IMG/VR virus record: IMGVR_UViG_3300025168_000250
Location: 1 to 37,086 of that record
DNA from: a virus
Direction: 5' to 3' (one strand)
Length of the DNA stretch: 37,086 nucleotides
A model generated the notes under the pieces. That model saw only the letters and a program-made list of their open reading frames with translations. It was not told where the DNA came from and ran no database searches. The stretch's first letter is position 1. Every line of letters begins with the position of its first letter. A program made the translations under genes and the position numbers. Below, one piece after another: positions 1-8,432 of the stretch.

Positions 1-930
1 GGCCTTCAGTCCACTGGTAAGTCATATATGGCAACCCAGATTGCTGCAAACGCTCAGAAGGCCGGCAAGATGGTCGTTTACTTCGATTCGGAGTCTGCCA
101 TCGACCCAACATTTCTGGAACGCGCAGGGTGTGATCTAGAACGACTAATGTACGTTCAGGCATCATCCGTTGAGTTTGTTCTTGAGACTATCGAGGAACT
201 GCTCGGTGCAACAGACGAAGAGTTGGTATTAATTTGGGATTCGTTGGCGTTTACGCCATCAATCTCTGATGTTGAGGGTGATTTCAACCCCCAATCATCA
301 ATGGCTGTCAAAGCCCGCATTCTCGCTAAGGGAATGTCAAAGCTTGTTATTCCAATCGCGGATAAACAAGCAACGTTTATTGTTCTCAATCAGTTGAAGA
401 CCAATATTCCACAGGGCCCAATGGCTCGACAAATTGCAATGACTACACCTTATATCACCCCCGGTGGTAAGGCAATGCATTATGCTTATTCTCTTCGTAT
501 TTGGTTGACTGGCCGCAAAGCTAAGTCTGCCTTCATCGAAGACGAAAAGGGATTTCGTATTGGCTCCGAAGTTAAGGTGAAACTAGAGAAATCTCGTTTC
601 GGTACCGCTGGTCGTTCGTGTGCTTTCCGCATTATGTGGGGCACTGACGATGTTGGTATCCGAGATGAGGAATCTTGGTTTGATGCAATCAAAGGTTCGG
701 AACACCTTACATCTGCCGGCGCATGGTATACATTTGCCACGCCCGATGGATACTCGAAGAAGTTTCAACCTTCAAAATGGACGGAGTTGATTACTTCCGA
801 TGAGGATTTCAAGAAGAGAGTCTTGGATCTCATGGATAAGGAAATCATTCAGAAGTTCGACAAGCGGCAAGGGAGCGCAAAAGAGTTCTATGAAGATCAA
901 GAAGATATCACAGTTCCCGTAAAAGAGTAA
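1..930 (+). CDS. recA: RecA-family recombinase, 5'-truncated by the window edge
   Basis: ATP-dependent strand-exchange protein for homologous recombination and recombination-dependent replication. The reading frame is open from base 1, and its first residues read GLQSTGKS, a Walker A motif. The start codon therefore lies outside the window and the ATG at 28 is internal. Walker B-like LVLIWDSL follows at about bases 223-246. A TPYITPGGKAMHYAYS segment at about bases 445-492 matches the RecA L2/GGxAL region, and this favours bacterial-type RecA over T4 UvsX. The tail is acidic (EDQEDITVPVKE). It is followed by a hairpin terminator and a promoter at 940-991, so it probably ends a transcription unit. 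Family assignment is firm; subtype is inferred from motif style. Confidence 0.93.
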   Translation, partial: GLQSTGKSYMATQIAANAQKAGKMVVYFDSESAIDPTFLERAGCDLERLMYVQASSVEFVLETIEELLGATDEELVLIWDSLAFTPSISDVEGDFNPQSSMAVKARILAKGMSKLVIPIADKQATFIVLNQLKTNIPQGPMARQIAMTTPYITPGGKAMHYAYSLRIWLTGRKAKSAFIEDEKGFRIGSEVKVKLEKSRFGTAGRSCAFRIMWGTDDVGIRDEESWFDAIKGSEHLTSAGAWYTFATPDGYSKKFQPSKWTELITSDEDFKKRVLDLMDKEIIQKFDKRQGSAKEFYEDQEDITVPVKE

Positions 931-939
931 AGAAAATAC

Positions 940-968
940 TTGACTCTGGCCCTCCGATCGGTTATGCT
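940..968 (+). promoter_or_regulatory. sigma70-type promoter inside a terminator hairpin
   Basis: The -35 box is TTGACT (940-945), the spacer is 17 bases and the -10 box is TATGCT (963-968). Initiation is expected near base 975. The spacer holds the 5' arm of the hairpin at 949-985, so transcripts from this promoter lack that arm. It would drive the 67-aa gene at 992 and the exonuclease at 1179. Confidence 0.7.
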
Positions 969-991
969 ATTAACTGACGGAGGGCTTTTTT
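949..991 (+). terminator. intrinsic terminator whose 3' arm is a Shine-Dalgarno sequence
   Basis: GCCCTCCG (949-956) pairs perfectly with CGGAGGGC (978-985), leaving a 21-base loop, and is followed by six T residues (986-991). It would stop transcription arriving from recA. The 3' arm contains GGAGGG (979-984), which is correctly spaced as the ribosome binding site for the ATG at 992. Any read-through RNA would hide that site, while RNA begun at the internal promoter would expose it. The long loop may weaken termination. Confidence 0.65.
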
Positions 992-1195
992 ATGAGTAAG
1001 ACACATCATGAGATGTGCGGTGCATGCGACAAGGTATCACTTGAGTATACGCCAGAAGAGTTTCCACAACCGGGAGAAATAGCAGAACGTATACTGTCTA
1101 GGAATCCCGATTGGGCGAGACTACACAATATGATTTCAACTGCGATTTCAAGAAGAGATAAACTATGGAGAGAATATAATGACAAAAACCGATAA
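992..1195 (+). CDS. small unknown protein with CGAC motif
   Basis: A 67-aa protein of unknown function. It has a CGAC pair of cysteines near residues 9-12, too few alone for a zinc site unless it dimerises. The C-terminal half is charged and probably helical (residues ~30-67). The ATG follows GGAGGG at 979-984, and its start lies directly after the T-run of a terminator, so expression should depend on the promoter at 940. It overlaps the exonuclease start by 17 bases, which suggests translational coupling. No family recognised. Confidence 0.6.
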   Translation: MSKTHHEMCGACDKVSLEYTPEEFPQPGEIAERILSRNPDWARLHNMISTAISRRDKLWREYNDKNR

Positions 1196-2153
1196 TAAGC
1201 GAGTCATCGTTATTGATGCACTTAACATGTTCTTGAGGGCCTACATTGTAGATCCCTCTTTATCAACCAATGGAGATCCTATTGGTGGTATCAAGGGTTC
1301 GTTTAAGATCCTACAGAAGCTAATCAGAATGACAAAGCCTGATTCTGTGGTAGTTGTGTGGGATGGGCCTAATGGCTCCCGTAAGCGCCGCAGCATGGAT
1401 AAGAACTACAAAGCCGGCCGTAAGCCCTTGCGCTTGAATAGAGCCGTTCAGAACCTCACTGAGGACGAAATCTTAAAAAATAAGATCTGGCAACAAACTC
1501 GAACCATTGATTATGTTAATCACATGCCTATCGTTCAAGTCATGATACCGGAAGTCGAGGCCGATGACGTTATTTCGTATGTGACCCAGATGAGTCACTA
1601 TGATGGCTGGCAGAAGGTAATCATTTCTAATGATAAGGACTTCTTGCAGTTGTGTGATGGAGACACTGTATTATACCGCCCAACGGTAGATGAGGTCATG
1701 AATACCAAGCGCGTCGTCGAAACATTTGGCGTTCACCCCAACAACATGGCTCTAGCGCGCTCTATCATTGGGGACGCATCTGATAACCTCCCAGGTATCA
1801 AGGGTGCTGGTGTTACCTCGGTTAAGAAAAGACTGTCGTTCCTTGCATCAGAGAAGGACTACACAGTAGAAGATGTTATTCAGTTTTGTGAAGGCGCTGA
1901 CAGTAAGTTAAAGTTCTTCACGAATATCATCGACGGCCGTAAAGTGATCGAACATAATTACAAAATGATGCAATTATATTCTCCGATACTCTCGATTCAG
2001 TCTAAGACCTTTGTTGACAATGCAATAGAGAACTTTGATTGTAATTTCAATCAGTTAGAGATATACCGAAAAATGCGTGAAGATGGTTTTGGAGAACTTA
2101 ATTGGGAAGACCTCAAAACAAACCTAAATAGAATCAAAATTGATTGCTTTTGA
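1179..2153 (+). CDS. 5'-3' exonuclease / flap nuclease (T4 RNase H / Pol I N-domain family)
   Basis: This 324-aa metal-dependent nuclease is expected to remove RNA primers and 5' flaps from lagging-strand fragments. Acidic motifs of the FEN family appear in order: VIDALN near the N-terminus, VVWDG around residue 60, EVEADD around 127, SNDKDF around 150 and GDASDNLPGIKGAG around 197-210. The last is the metal-site plus helix-hairpin-helix signature. No polymerase domain follows, so it is a stand-alone exonuclease. GGAG at 1167-1170 supports the ATG at 1179. It lies between recA and dnaB, as expected for a replication cluster. Confidence 0.92.
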   Translation: MTKTDNKRVIVIDALNMFLRAYIVDPSLSTNGDPIGGIKGSFKILQKLIRMTKPDSVVVVWDGPNGSRKRRSMDKNYKAGRKPLRLNRAVQNLTEDEILKNKIWQQTRTIDYVNHMPIVQVMIPEVEADDVISYVTQMSHYDGWQKVIISNDKDFLQLCDGDTVLYRPTVDEVMNTKRVVETFGVHPNNMALARSIIGDASDNLPGIKGAGVTSVKKRLSFLASEKDYTVEDVIQFCEGADSKLKFFTNIIDGRKVIEHNYKMMQLYSPILSIQSKTFVDNAIENFDCNFNQLEIYRKMREDGFGELNWEDLKTNLNRIKIDCF

Positions 2154-2154
2154 T

Positions 2155-2182
2155 TTGACTTTAGAGTAGAATGAGTTATAAT
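2155..2182 (+). promoter_or_regulatory. sigma70-type promoter of dnaB
   Basis: The -35 box is TTGACT (2155-2160), the spacer is 16 bases and the -10 box is TATAAT (2177-2182). Its -35 box begins directly after the exonuclease stop codon, and the helicase start is 22 bases below the -10. This would also transcribe the ribonucleotide reductase and groES genes that follow without a gap. Confidence 0.75.
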
Positions 2183-2203
2183 TATTAATCCACGGGAGTT
2201 CCT

Positions 2204-3616
2204 TTGAGTAACAAGGCTAATTTTGCCGACTATGGTAAATCGTTCCAAGAAAACTTGGTTCAACTGATTTACGAAGATAGGCCATTCGCCGATCAGATCA
2301 CTGAGGTGCTGGATCTAAACTTTTTAGATCTGGAATACCTTCGTGTCTTTTCGCGAAAGATTGTAAACTATCGCCATAAATACGGAACTCACCCGTCAGC
2401 GAATGCTGTCGCAACTATCCTCAATACCGATCTTGATGGTGAAGATGAAATAATACGACATCAGGTGAAAGAATACTTCACCAGAATTGTTTCGAAAGAC
2501 ATTGACGAAGACAAAGATTATGTTAAGGAAACTTCCCTTGACTTCTGTAGAAAACAAAACCTAAAAGAAGCCATGATGACTTCCGTTGGGCTTCTGCAAA
2601 CAAGTTCTTTTGATGAGATCTCAAAGATTATCAATGAATCTCTGATCTTGGGTTCAGAGAACAACTTCGGCCATGATTACTTTGCTGACTTCGAGGAACG
2701 CTACAAGCCCAGGTTCCGCAAGCCAGTTACAACCGGCTGGGCCGACGTTGACAAGATTGTTGGTGGCGGATTAGGAAAGCAAGAGCTTGGGGTTGTTGTA
2801 GCCCCCACAGGCGCCGGTAAATCAATGGTACTGGTTCACCTGGGAGCGCAAGCCATCCTTGAAGGTAAGACTGTGGTTCACTATACCCTAGAGCTTCAAG
2901 ACACGGTTGTAGCGTCTCGTTACGATAGTTGCATCACCGGCTATCCACTGTCTGATTTGATGTCGTTTAAGGATGAAATCTACGATACGGTAAAGGACGT
3001 GGAGGGAAAACTGATCGTGAAGGAGTATCCCACAAAGTCAGCTTCTACCAACACAATTCGCTCCCACTTGACGAAGCTTAGAAAACGCGGAACCATTCCG
3101 GGCATGATTATCGTGGATTACGGTGACCTCCTCAAGCCAGTTGTCATTAGAAAAGAAAAGAGGGCTGAACTAGAATCCATCTACGAAGAACTCCGTGCGC
3201 TGTCGACAGAGTTCGAATGCCCCATCTGGACTGCTTCTCAAACAAACCGATCGGGTTTAAATGCAGAAGTTATTACAATGGAACAAATCTCTGAAGCGTT
3301 CAACAAATGCTTCGTGGCAGACTTTATCTTGTCTGTTTCTCGAACAGTCGAAGATAAACAAAACAACACTGGTAAGATTTTTATTGCAAAAAATAGAAAC
3401 GGACCAGACGGAATGATATATAATATCTTTATGGATACCTCGTGTGTCAAGATTAAGGTTTTGCCTAAATCAAACACCATCATTCCATCGGATCCTAAGA
3501 AACCAATAACGAATGTAGCTACTAACCCAGTATCGCTAACACCAGCGGAGCAGAGAGATTTGCTTCAAAACAAATACAGTAAATTTAGAAAAACAAAAAG
3601 GAAACCAAGAGCATGA
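2204..3616 (+). CDS. dnaB: replicative DNA helicase, DnaB / T4 gp41 family
   Basis: A 470-aa hexameric helicase that would unwind the fork for DnaE. The N-terminal ~150 residues are a helical domain. The RecA-like motor starts near residue 175. Walker A is PTGAGKS near residue 200, Walker B is MIIVDYGD near 302, and KNRNGPDG near 392 fits the arginine-finger/H4 region. Size matches the family. The start is TTG at 2204, supported by GGGAG at 2194-2198; no nearby ATG fits. The C-terminus is basic (KYSKFRKTKRKPRA). It overlaps the reductase start as ATGA. No separate primase is seen in the window. Confidence 0.94.
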   Translation: MSNKANFADYGKSFQENLVQLIYEDRPFADQITEVLDLNFLDLEYLRVFSRKIVNYRHKYGTHPSANAVATILNTDLDGEDEIIRHQVKEYFTRIVSKDIDEDKDYVKETSLDFCRKQNLKEAMMTSVGLLQTSSFDEISKIINESLILGSENNFGHDYFADFEERYKPRFRKPVTTGWADVDKIVGGGLGKQELGVVVAPTGAGKSMVLVHLGAQAILEGKTVVHYTLELQDTVVASRYDSCITGYPLSDLMSFKDEIYDTVKDVEGKLIVKEYPTKSASTNTIRSHLTKLRKRGTIPGMIIVDYGDLLKPVVIRKEKRAELESIYEELRALSTEFECPIWTASQTNRSGLNAEVITMEQISEAFNKCFVADFILSVSRTVEDKQNNTGKIFIAKNRNGPDGMIYNIFMDTSCVKIKVLPKSNTIIPSDPKKPITNVATNPVSLTPAEQRDLLQNKYSKFRKTKRKPRA

Positions 3617-5580
3617 GAACATTAAACACTATTAGAAAATTCAGATTGTCCGACTCATTTATAGAGCCGTTCAAGTCAGCAGAAGTCCCCTGGGGCCCAC
3701 TGGGTTATGTTACTTTCAAGAGGACATATGCCCGCCGTCTCAGTGAGTTTGAACCCGGTGCAACAGGCACTGAGGAGTGGTGGCAAACATGCCGCCGAGT
3801 AGTTGAGGGAATGTTCCACATTCAAAAAGAACACGTTGTTCGTCTCGGCTTGGAATGGAACGATAATAAGGCACAAAAGACCGCGAAAGATGCATATGAT
3901 CGTCTATTCAATCTTAAGTGGACGCCACCCGGACGTGGCTTGTGGATGATGGGAACAAAGTTTGTTGAGGAGCGCACCGGCGCCGCATTATTCAACTGTG
4001 CCTTTCGTTCAACTCAAGACATCGATCGCAAAGGCGGCTACATTTTTTCTTGGATTATGGATGCATTGATGGTTGGCGTGGGCGTAGGTTTCGATACGAA
4101 AGGCGCTGGAACTATTACTATCGCAGAGCCTGCGTATACTAATGATGTTCTTGTGATTGATGATTCTCGCGAAGGTTGGGTTGATTCAGTACAAACCTTG
4201 CTCGATGGTTTCTTCTTGGGCGGCAAGGTACCAAGATTTGATTATTCTGCCATACGCGCTGAGGGAGCCCTGATCCATGGCTTCGGAGGCACATCTTCTG
4301 GGGCTGCTCCACTTATCGAGCTTCATGATAACCTAAAAGACCTCTTTACTCCCAAAGTCGGAGAATCTATTACCTCTGTCGATATCGTAGACACAGAAAA
4401 CCTTATTGGCCGCTGTGTGGTCGCCGGCAACGTACGCCGTTCAGCCGCTCTGGCAATCGGAGAACACGATGATGTTCGTTATCTGGAGATGAAGAACGAC
4501 CAAGAGAAGCTTTATCATCACCGATGGGGCTCCAATAACTCTTTTAATGCTGAAGTTGGCATGGACTACGAATGGCACGCAAATCAGTCACAGACTAACG
4601 GTGAGCCCGGCTACATTTGGCTTGAAAACGCCCGCGCATTTGGCCGTATGAAAGACGGGATCAATTACGACGACGCGGAAGTTATGGGCTTCAACCCTTG
4701 TGTAGAGCAAAGTCTGCATAACGCAGAAATGTGTTGCCTTGTAGAAACCTTTCCAGCAAAGCACGAGAATTATGATGATTATGTTAAGACACTTAAATGT
4801 GCTTATCTCTATGGCAAGACTGTGACTCTTGTAAACACGCACTGGCCGGAGACAAACGCCAAAATGCTTAAAAACAGGCGCATCGGCTTATCTCAATCTG
4901 GTATCGTACAAGCTTTCAATAAGCACGGCCGCCGGCCCATGATGAACTGGTGTGACGATGCATATAGCTACGTAAAAGAGTTAGACACGGAATACTCCAA
5001 TTGGCTTTGCGTTCCTAAATCTATCAAGATGACATCTATCAAGCCATCAGGTACAGTTTCCTTGCTAAACGGTTCGACACCCGGTATACACTTCCCAGAA
5101 AGTGAGTACTACATCCGCCGAATCAGGTTCTCTTCCTCGTCTCCACTTGTCGTGCAACTTAAGGAAGCTGGATACAAAACAGAAAAAGATAAGTACTCCC
5201 CGAACACTACAGTTGTAGAATTTCCTATTCATGAAGAGTATTTTACAAAAGGAAAGAAAGATGTTAGTATGTGGGAACAACTTGAAATAGCAGCTCAATA
5301 TCAAAATTACTGGGCCGATAATGCGGTTTCAGTTACAATCACCTTCAAGGGAGAAGAAGCTTCTCAGCTAAAGAGTGCCCTGGAGATGTATGAGACTCGC
5401 CTTAAGGCGGTGTCATTTTTGAGATACCAAGATACAGGCTACGAACAGGCACCTTACGAGCCAATCACAGAGAAACAGTATAACCAGATGTCTGCTAAAA
5501 TTACCCCAGTTCAAAGATTTGAAACAGATGTTGCTGGTGTTGGGACCAAGTTCTGTGATGGAGATTCTTGCGAGATTTAA
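3613..5580 (+). CDS. nrdJ: adenosylcobalamin-dependent (class II) ribonucleotide reductase
   Basis: This enzyme reduces ribonucleotides, probably triphosphates, to deoxyribonucleotides using a B12-generated thiyl radical, with no oxygen needed and no second subunit. The redox cysteine appears in FNCAFRST (C129). NPCVE (residues 361-365) supplies the thiyl cysteine C363 and Glu365. The last residues end in CDGDSC, a CX4C pair (C648/C653) like the reducing tail of the monomeric Lactobacillus-type enzyme. At 655 aa it is shorter than that ~739-aa enzyme. Activity would depend on B12 in the host. It overlaps dnaB by four bases and abuts the next gene. Confidence 0.93.
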   Translation: MRTLNTIRKFRLSDSFIEPFKSAEVPWGPLGYVTFKRTYARRLSEFEPGATGTEEWWQTCRRVVEGMFHIQKEHVVRLGLEWNDNKAQKTAKDAYDRLFNLKWTPPGRGLWMMGTKFVEERTGAALFNCAFRSTQDIDRKGGYIFSWIMDALMVGVGVGFDTKGAGTITIAEPAYTNDVLVIDDSREGWVDSVQTLLDGFFLGGKVPRFDYSAIRAEGALIHGFGGTSSGAAPLIELHDNLKDLFTPKVGESITSVDIVDTENLIGRCVVAGNVRRSAALAIGEHDDVRYLEMKNDQEKLYHHRWGSNNSFNAEVGMDYEWHANQSQTNGEPGYIWLENARAFGRMKDGINYDDAEVMGFNPCVEQSLHNAEMCCLVETFPAKHENYDDYVKTLKCAYLYGKTVTLVNTHWPETNAKMLKNRRIGLSQSGIVQAFNKHGRRPMMNWCDDAYSYVKELDTEYSNWLCVPKSIKMTSIKPSGTVSLLNGSTPGIHFPESEYYIRRIRFSSSSPLVVQLKEAGYKTEKDKYSPNTTVVEFPIHEEYFTKGKKDVSMWEQLEIAAQYQNYWADNAVSVTITFKGEEASQLKSALEMYETRLKAVSFLRYQDTGYEQAPYEPITEKQYNQMSAKITPVQRFETDVAGVGTKFCDGDSCEI

Positions 5581-5808
5581 ATGAATTTCAATCACCTCAT
5601 AGATCCCAGAAAGCTCAGAACGGTCTGCAGGTCCACCAATAGTGAATGCTATTGGGTTCCTGTCGGCTCTGGGCGAAGTATGGGCGGTGATAACGTGCAT
5701 GTTTCCATGATGTGTAAGAGATGCCAGAAAAGAGAAGATATATTCTTAAGTAAGAGAGAATACAAAACACAAGAAAAGATTATCGAAAAGGAGGTAACAA
5801 GTGTTTAA
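5581..5808 (+). CDS. small cysteine-containing protein, possible zinc ribbon
   Basis: A 75-aa protein that starts immediately after the reductase stop (TAA ATG). Cysteines at about residues 16 and 23, plus an MMCKRC knuckle at about 44-47, could bind zinc, but the spacing matches no family I can name. The C-terminus is lysine- and glutamate-rich. It overlaps the groES start by eight bases, and the groES ribosome binding site lies inside its last codons. Function unknown. Confidence 0.7.
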   Translation: MNFNHLIDPRKLRTVCRSTNSECYWVPVGSGRSMGGDNVHVSMMCKRCQKREDIFLSKREYKTQEKIIEKEVTSV

Positions 5809-6070
5809 CCCAGTCAATAGGTATATTTTGATTGAAATGCCGCCCACAGTGGCAGAAAAAGATTCAATCATTCTTCTACCAGAAGATTACCAACCCGAAG
5901 AGCAACAATACGCAGAAGTAACTGTATTAAAGGCTGCAGAAGATGTCCGCTTCGACCTTTATCAAAACGACAAAATCATTGTAGACAGGTCAATGGTAGA
6001 GCAAATAAGCATTGGTAGCACTAATTATGATGTAATTTTAGACAACTATGTTATCGGAATTACTGATTAA
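5801..6070 (+). CDS. groES: GroES-like co-chaperonin (T4 gp31 type)
   Basis: An 89-aa GroES-fold protein that would cap a GroEL ring during folding, most likely of capsid protein. The N-terminus VNRYILIEM matches the GroES opening (RVLV motif). A mobile-loop region with the hydrophobic SIILL stretch lies near residues 22-26 and would contact GroEL. The end DVILDNYVIGITD resembles the GroES closing strand. The GTG start at 5801 follows a near-perfect AGGAGGT. The phage's own GroEL gene is 16.5 kb downstream under a separate promoter, so the two are not co-transcribed as in bacteria. Confidence 0.88.
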   Translation: MFNPVNRYILIEMPPTVAEKDSIILLPEDYQPEEQQYAEVTVLKAAEDVRFDLYQNDKIIVDRSMVEQISIGSTNYDVILDNYVIGITD

Positions 6071-6084
6071 CTAGAGCAACAACA

Positions 6085-7005
6085 ATGGATAAAAACTTCT
6101 ACAACGAGGCCTCCGCCAAAAAACTTGGTTGGGAGCCTTCTTGGTTTGGAGAAAAATACTTTGATGATAAGCTTGTAAGAGCTATTAAAAAGTGGCAACG
6201 GTCCCGGTCTATTTCTGCTGATGGCTTGTGTGGACCCACTACGTTTAGGCGCCTGTGGACTGACCGACAAGCTGAAATTGCGGAATACAAGCCATCCAGC
6301 AAACACTTCTCCAACTATATTGTTTACAACGGGGACTTCTTTCCCATTAAATGGGACAAATTTGTTCTTTGGTCGGAAAAGGGAGGTCTACAAGCCAAGC
6401 CCGGACATTACTATGATTACTCTGGACGCCCAAAACGTCAAATACGTTATTTTGTAAACCATTGGGATGTGTGCTTGAACTCTAATTCTTGTCAAAATAT
6501 ACTTGACAAGAGAGGTATATCGGTTCATTTCTTAATTGACAATGACGGTACTATTTATCAGACAATAGATCTCCAACACGCTGCTTGGCACGCTGGCTCA
6601 ACCAGAACCAACCGCCCATCTGTGGGGGTAGAGATATCTAATGCATATTATCCAAAATATCAAGATTGGTACAAGAGACATGGTTTTGGAGAAAGACCTG
6701 TTATCGACGATGCATGGGTCCACGGCGAGATGCTAGACCCTTTCACGGGATTCTATCCAGCACAGTTAGAGGCCGCACAAGCGCTGTGGGAAGCTATCCA
6801 CCATGCGACAGGTATTCCCTACGAAACACCGACCAATCAATTCGGAAAGACTTCTACAAAGTACGAACAAGATGTTGCCTACGGAAAGTTCTCAGGCTTT
6901 GTAAGCCACTATCACATCAATAAAAAGAAGATAGATTGTGCCGGCTTGGATATCAGATCTATGCTAGACAAGTTCTATGTCAAAGGTGAGGTACCTGATG
7001 AATGA
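6085..7005 (+). CDS. N-acetylmuramoyl-L-alanine amidase (Amidase_2/PGRP) with N-terminal peptidoglycan-binding domain
   Basis: A lysin of 306 aa that cleaves the bond between muramic acid and the stem peptide. Residues ~8-58 form a peptidoglycan-binding domain (IKKWQRSRSISADGLCGPTT). The catalytic domain follows, with the zinc ligand H126 in VNHWD and a second site SHYHINKKKIDC giving H275 and C285. GVEISNAYYP is the family's central strand. There is no signal peptide, so it needs a holin or would act in the virion. It overlaps the metalloprotease start by four bases, so the two are likely co-translated. Whether it is endolysin or tail lysin is open. Confidence 0.92.
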   Translation: MDKNFYNEASAKKLGWEPSWFGEKYFDDKLVRAIKKWQRSRSISADGLCGPTTFRRLWTDRQAEIAEYKPSSKHFSNYIVYNGDFFPIKWDKFVLWSEKGGLQAKPGHYYDYSGRPKRQIRYFVNHWDVCLNSNSCQNILDKRGISVHFLIDNDGTIYQTIDLQHAAWHAGSTRTNRPSVGVEISNAYYPKYQDWYKRHGFGERPVIDDAWVHGEMLDPFTGFYPAQLEAAQALWEAIHHATGIPYETPTNQFGKTSTKYEQDVAYGKFSGFVSHYHINKKKIDCAGLDIRSMLDKFYVKGEVPDE

Positions 7006-7523
7006 GCTTTTTGGGTATTTTAATAGTTATGATGGGTTTAAATACTCCTGATTATACGGAGATAGTTAAGTCGCGAAACCACAAGTGGCTCATGAGTCCC
7101 GTAGTAAGAGTTTGTGTTGATTCCGGTGTGACGCCACCACGAATATCAAATGCATTGGCCTATTGGCAAAGATTGGGATACAAGTTTGATTACACAAGAA
7201 TAGATCACACCGTCCCATGCCCTGATGCTCGATTTGGAGAAATTATTATAGTATTACCTGATAATAGTTTTTCCTTTGAGGACAACCTTGCATCGACCAG
7301 AATAACAGTTTCCAATAAGACTAAAGAGATAGTGAAAGCAAAAATATTCATATTCCCTAGTGCTGCTACGAAAGAAAGAGTATTGGAACACGAAATAGGT
7401 CATGCACTCGGCTGGCCTCACATAAATCGCCCATACCACATTATGAATTCAAACTGGCACACCGGGGGTCACAATTCAAGTGGATTAAAATTAAAACTTT
7501 TCTATAAAAAATATATTGATTAG
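7002..7523 (+). CDS. small metzincin-type zinc metalloprotease
   Basis: A 173-aa protein with HEIGHALGWPH at residues 130-140, the full HExxHxxGxxH zinc site, followed by a Met-turn (IMNS, Met148). This is the matrixin/metzincin pattern. The first ~13 residues are hydrophobic and could be a signal peptide or short membrane segment. The body is a minimal catalytic domain with no visible propeptide cysteine switch. It is translationally coupled to the amidase upstream (ATGA). Possible roles are cell-envelope penetration, lysis or virion processing. Fold and chemistry are well supported; substrate is unknown. Confidence 0.85.
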   Translation: MSFLGILIVMMGLNTPDYTEIVKSRNHKWLMSPVVRVCVDSGVTPPRISNALAYWQRLGYKFDYTRIDHTVPCPDARFGEIIIVLPDNSFSFEDNLASTRITVSNKTKEIVKAKIFIFPSAATKERVLEHEIGHALGWPHINRPYHIMNSNWHTGGHNSSGLKLKLFYKKYID

Positions 7524-7541
7524 AGATTATAATAGAGTTGC

Positions 7542-8432
7542 ATGATATTAGAATATGAGAACATTGTCATAGGCAGTGATCTGCAAGCTTTGCTTTTTGC
7601 ATTTGCAAAACACTACCCAATCTTATACACTGAACCAAAAAAGCCGCATGACTTTGAATTTTTAGATCTTTCTTGGGATCCCAGTTTTCTTCACATAGAC
7701 AACTCCCCGAAAAACTATCAGTCGTTTGACACCCAAAACTTCGAGTTTGGCGCTCAGTCCGCACTGCTTTGGGAAAAGTTGATGTTCCTTCTTTCAATTG
7801 AAGGTATGTGTCCGCTATCAAATTTGTGTCATTCAATAAGATATGACGGGAACAGCCTCATATGTTCCAACGAATATTCAAAATTGTGCGAAATAAAATT
7901 TGACAAATGCTATTATTTCGGTGATAATAGAACATATAAATTAGTTAATGAAAAGGAGAAACATAATGCTAGGTACAAAACCTATGATAGAATTGCTTTC
8001 ACCAATGGTGGAAAGCATGCTATTGACTATGGCGAGACAGGCGATGATTTTGTTCGCAAAGTTTGGTTCTATTCAAGCGACAGAATTTGTGGGAATACTG
8101 GGGTTAAAGATGCTTGTGTACTTTCAATACTCACTAGCCAACAGTTAGAACATCACTCTTTCACTGAGACCATGACGAACTTTAAATTATTGAGCTTGAT
8201 GAAAGATAACGGGGTCAATGGCAAGATCTACAGGTATAACAAGCAAGGCAAGCCTTTATACCGCTCCATGAAGACACACCGTATCAGCAGGCGAAAATAC
8301 TTGATTGATTCCCCGACATGGGATGAAACTTACAAAGTAAAGAAAGTTGAAGACTCAGTTGGCGTATTGCTGCAGGAGGCCGCCGAGTCAGACATGTCAA
8401 AATACAAATACTTAAATGAATACAGCATATAG
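7542..8432 (+). CDS. unknown protein with FAD/NAD-fold-like N-terminus
   Basis: A 296-aa protein. Its opening, YENIVIGSDLQALLFAFA, resembles the beta-alpha start of Rossmann dinucleotide-binding enzymes, but the usual GxGxxG is reduced to a single IGS, so binding is doubtful. The rest gives no motif I can name. It overlaps the next gene by 17 bases and they probably act together. I recall similar pairs in marine phages without a known function. The ribosome binding site is weak (AGAG before the ATG). Confidence 0.6.
   Translation: MILEYENIVIGSDLQALLFAFAKHYPILYTEPKKPHDFEFLDLSWDPSFLHIDNSPKNYQSFDTQNFEFGAQSALLWEKLMFLLSIEGMCPLSNLCHSIRYDGNSLICSNEYSKLCEIKFDKCYYFGDNRTYKLVNEKEKHNARYKTYDRIAFTNGGKHAIDYGETGDDFVRKVWFYSSDRICGNTGVKDACVLSILTSQQLEHHSFTETMTNFKLLSLMKDNGVNGKIYRYNKQGKPLYRSMKTHRISRRKYLIDSPTWDETYKVKKVEDSVGVLLQEAAESDMSKYKYLNEYSI

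Noticed and set aside
1-930. UvsX instead of RecA.
   Set aside because: The GGKA-type loop and Walker A context (GLQSTGKS) look closer to bacterial RecA, but without the N-terminus the distinction is not absolute.
7516-7533. TTGATT followed by TATAAT before the gene at 7542.
   Set aside because: The two boxes are only six bases apart, and the correctly spaced upstream position is a run of A, so there is no usable -35.
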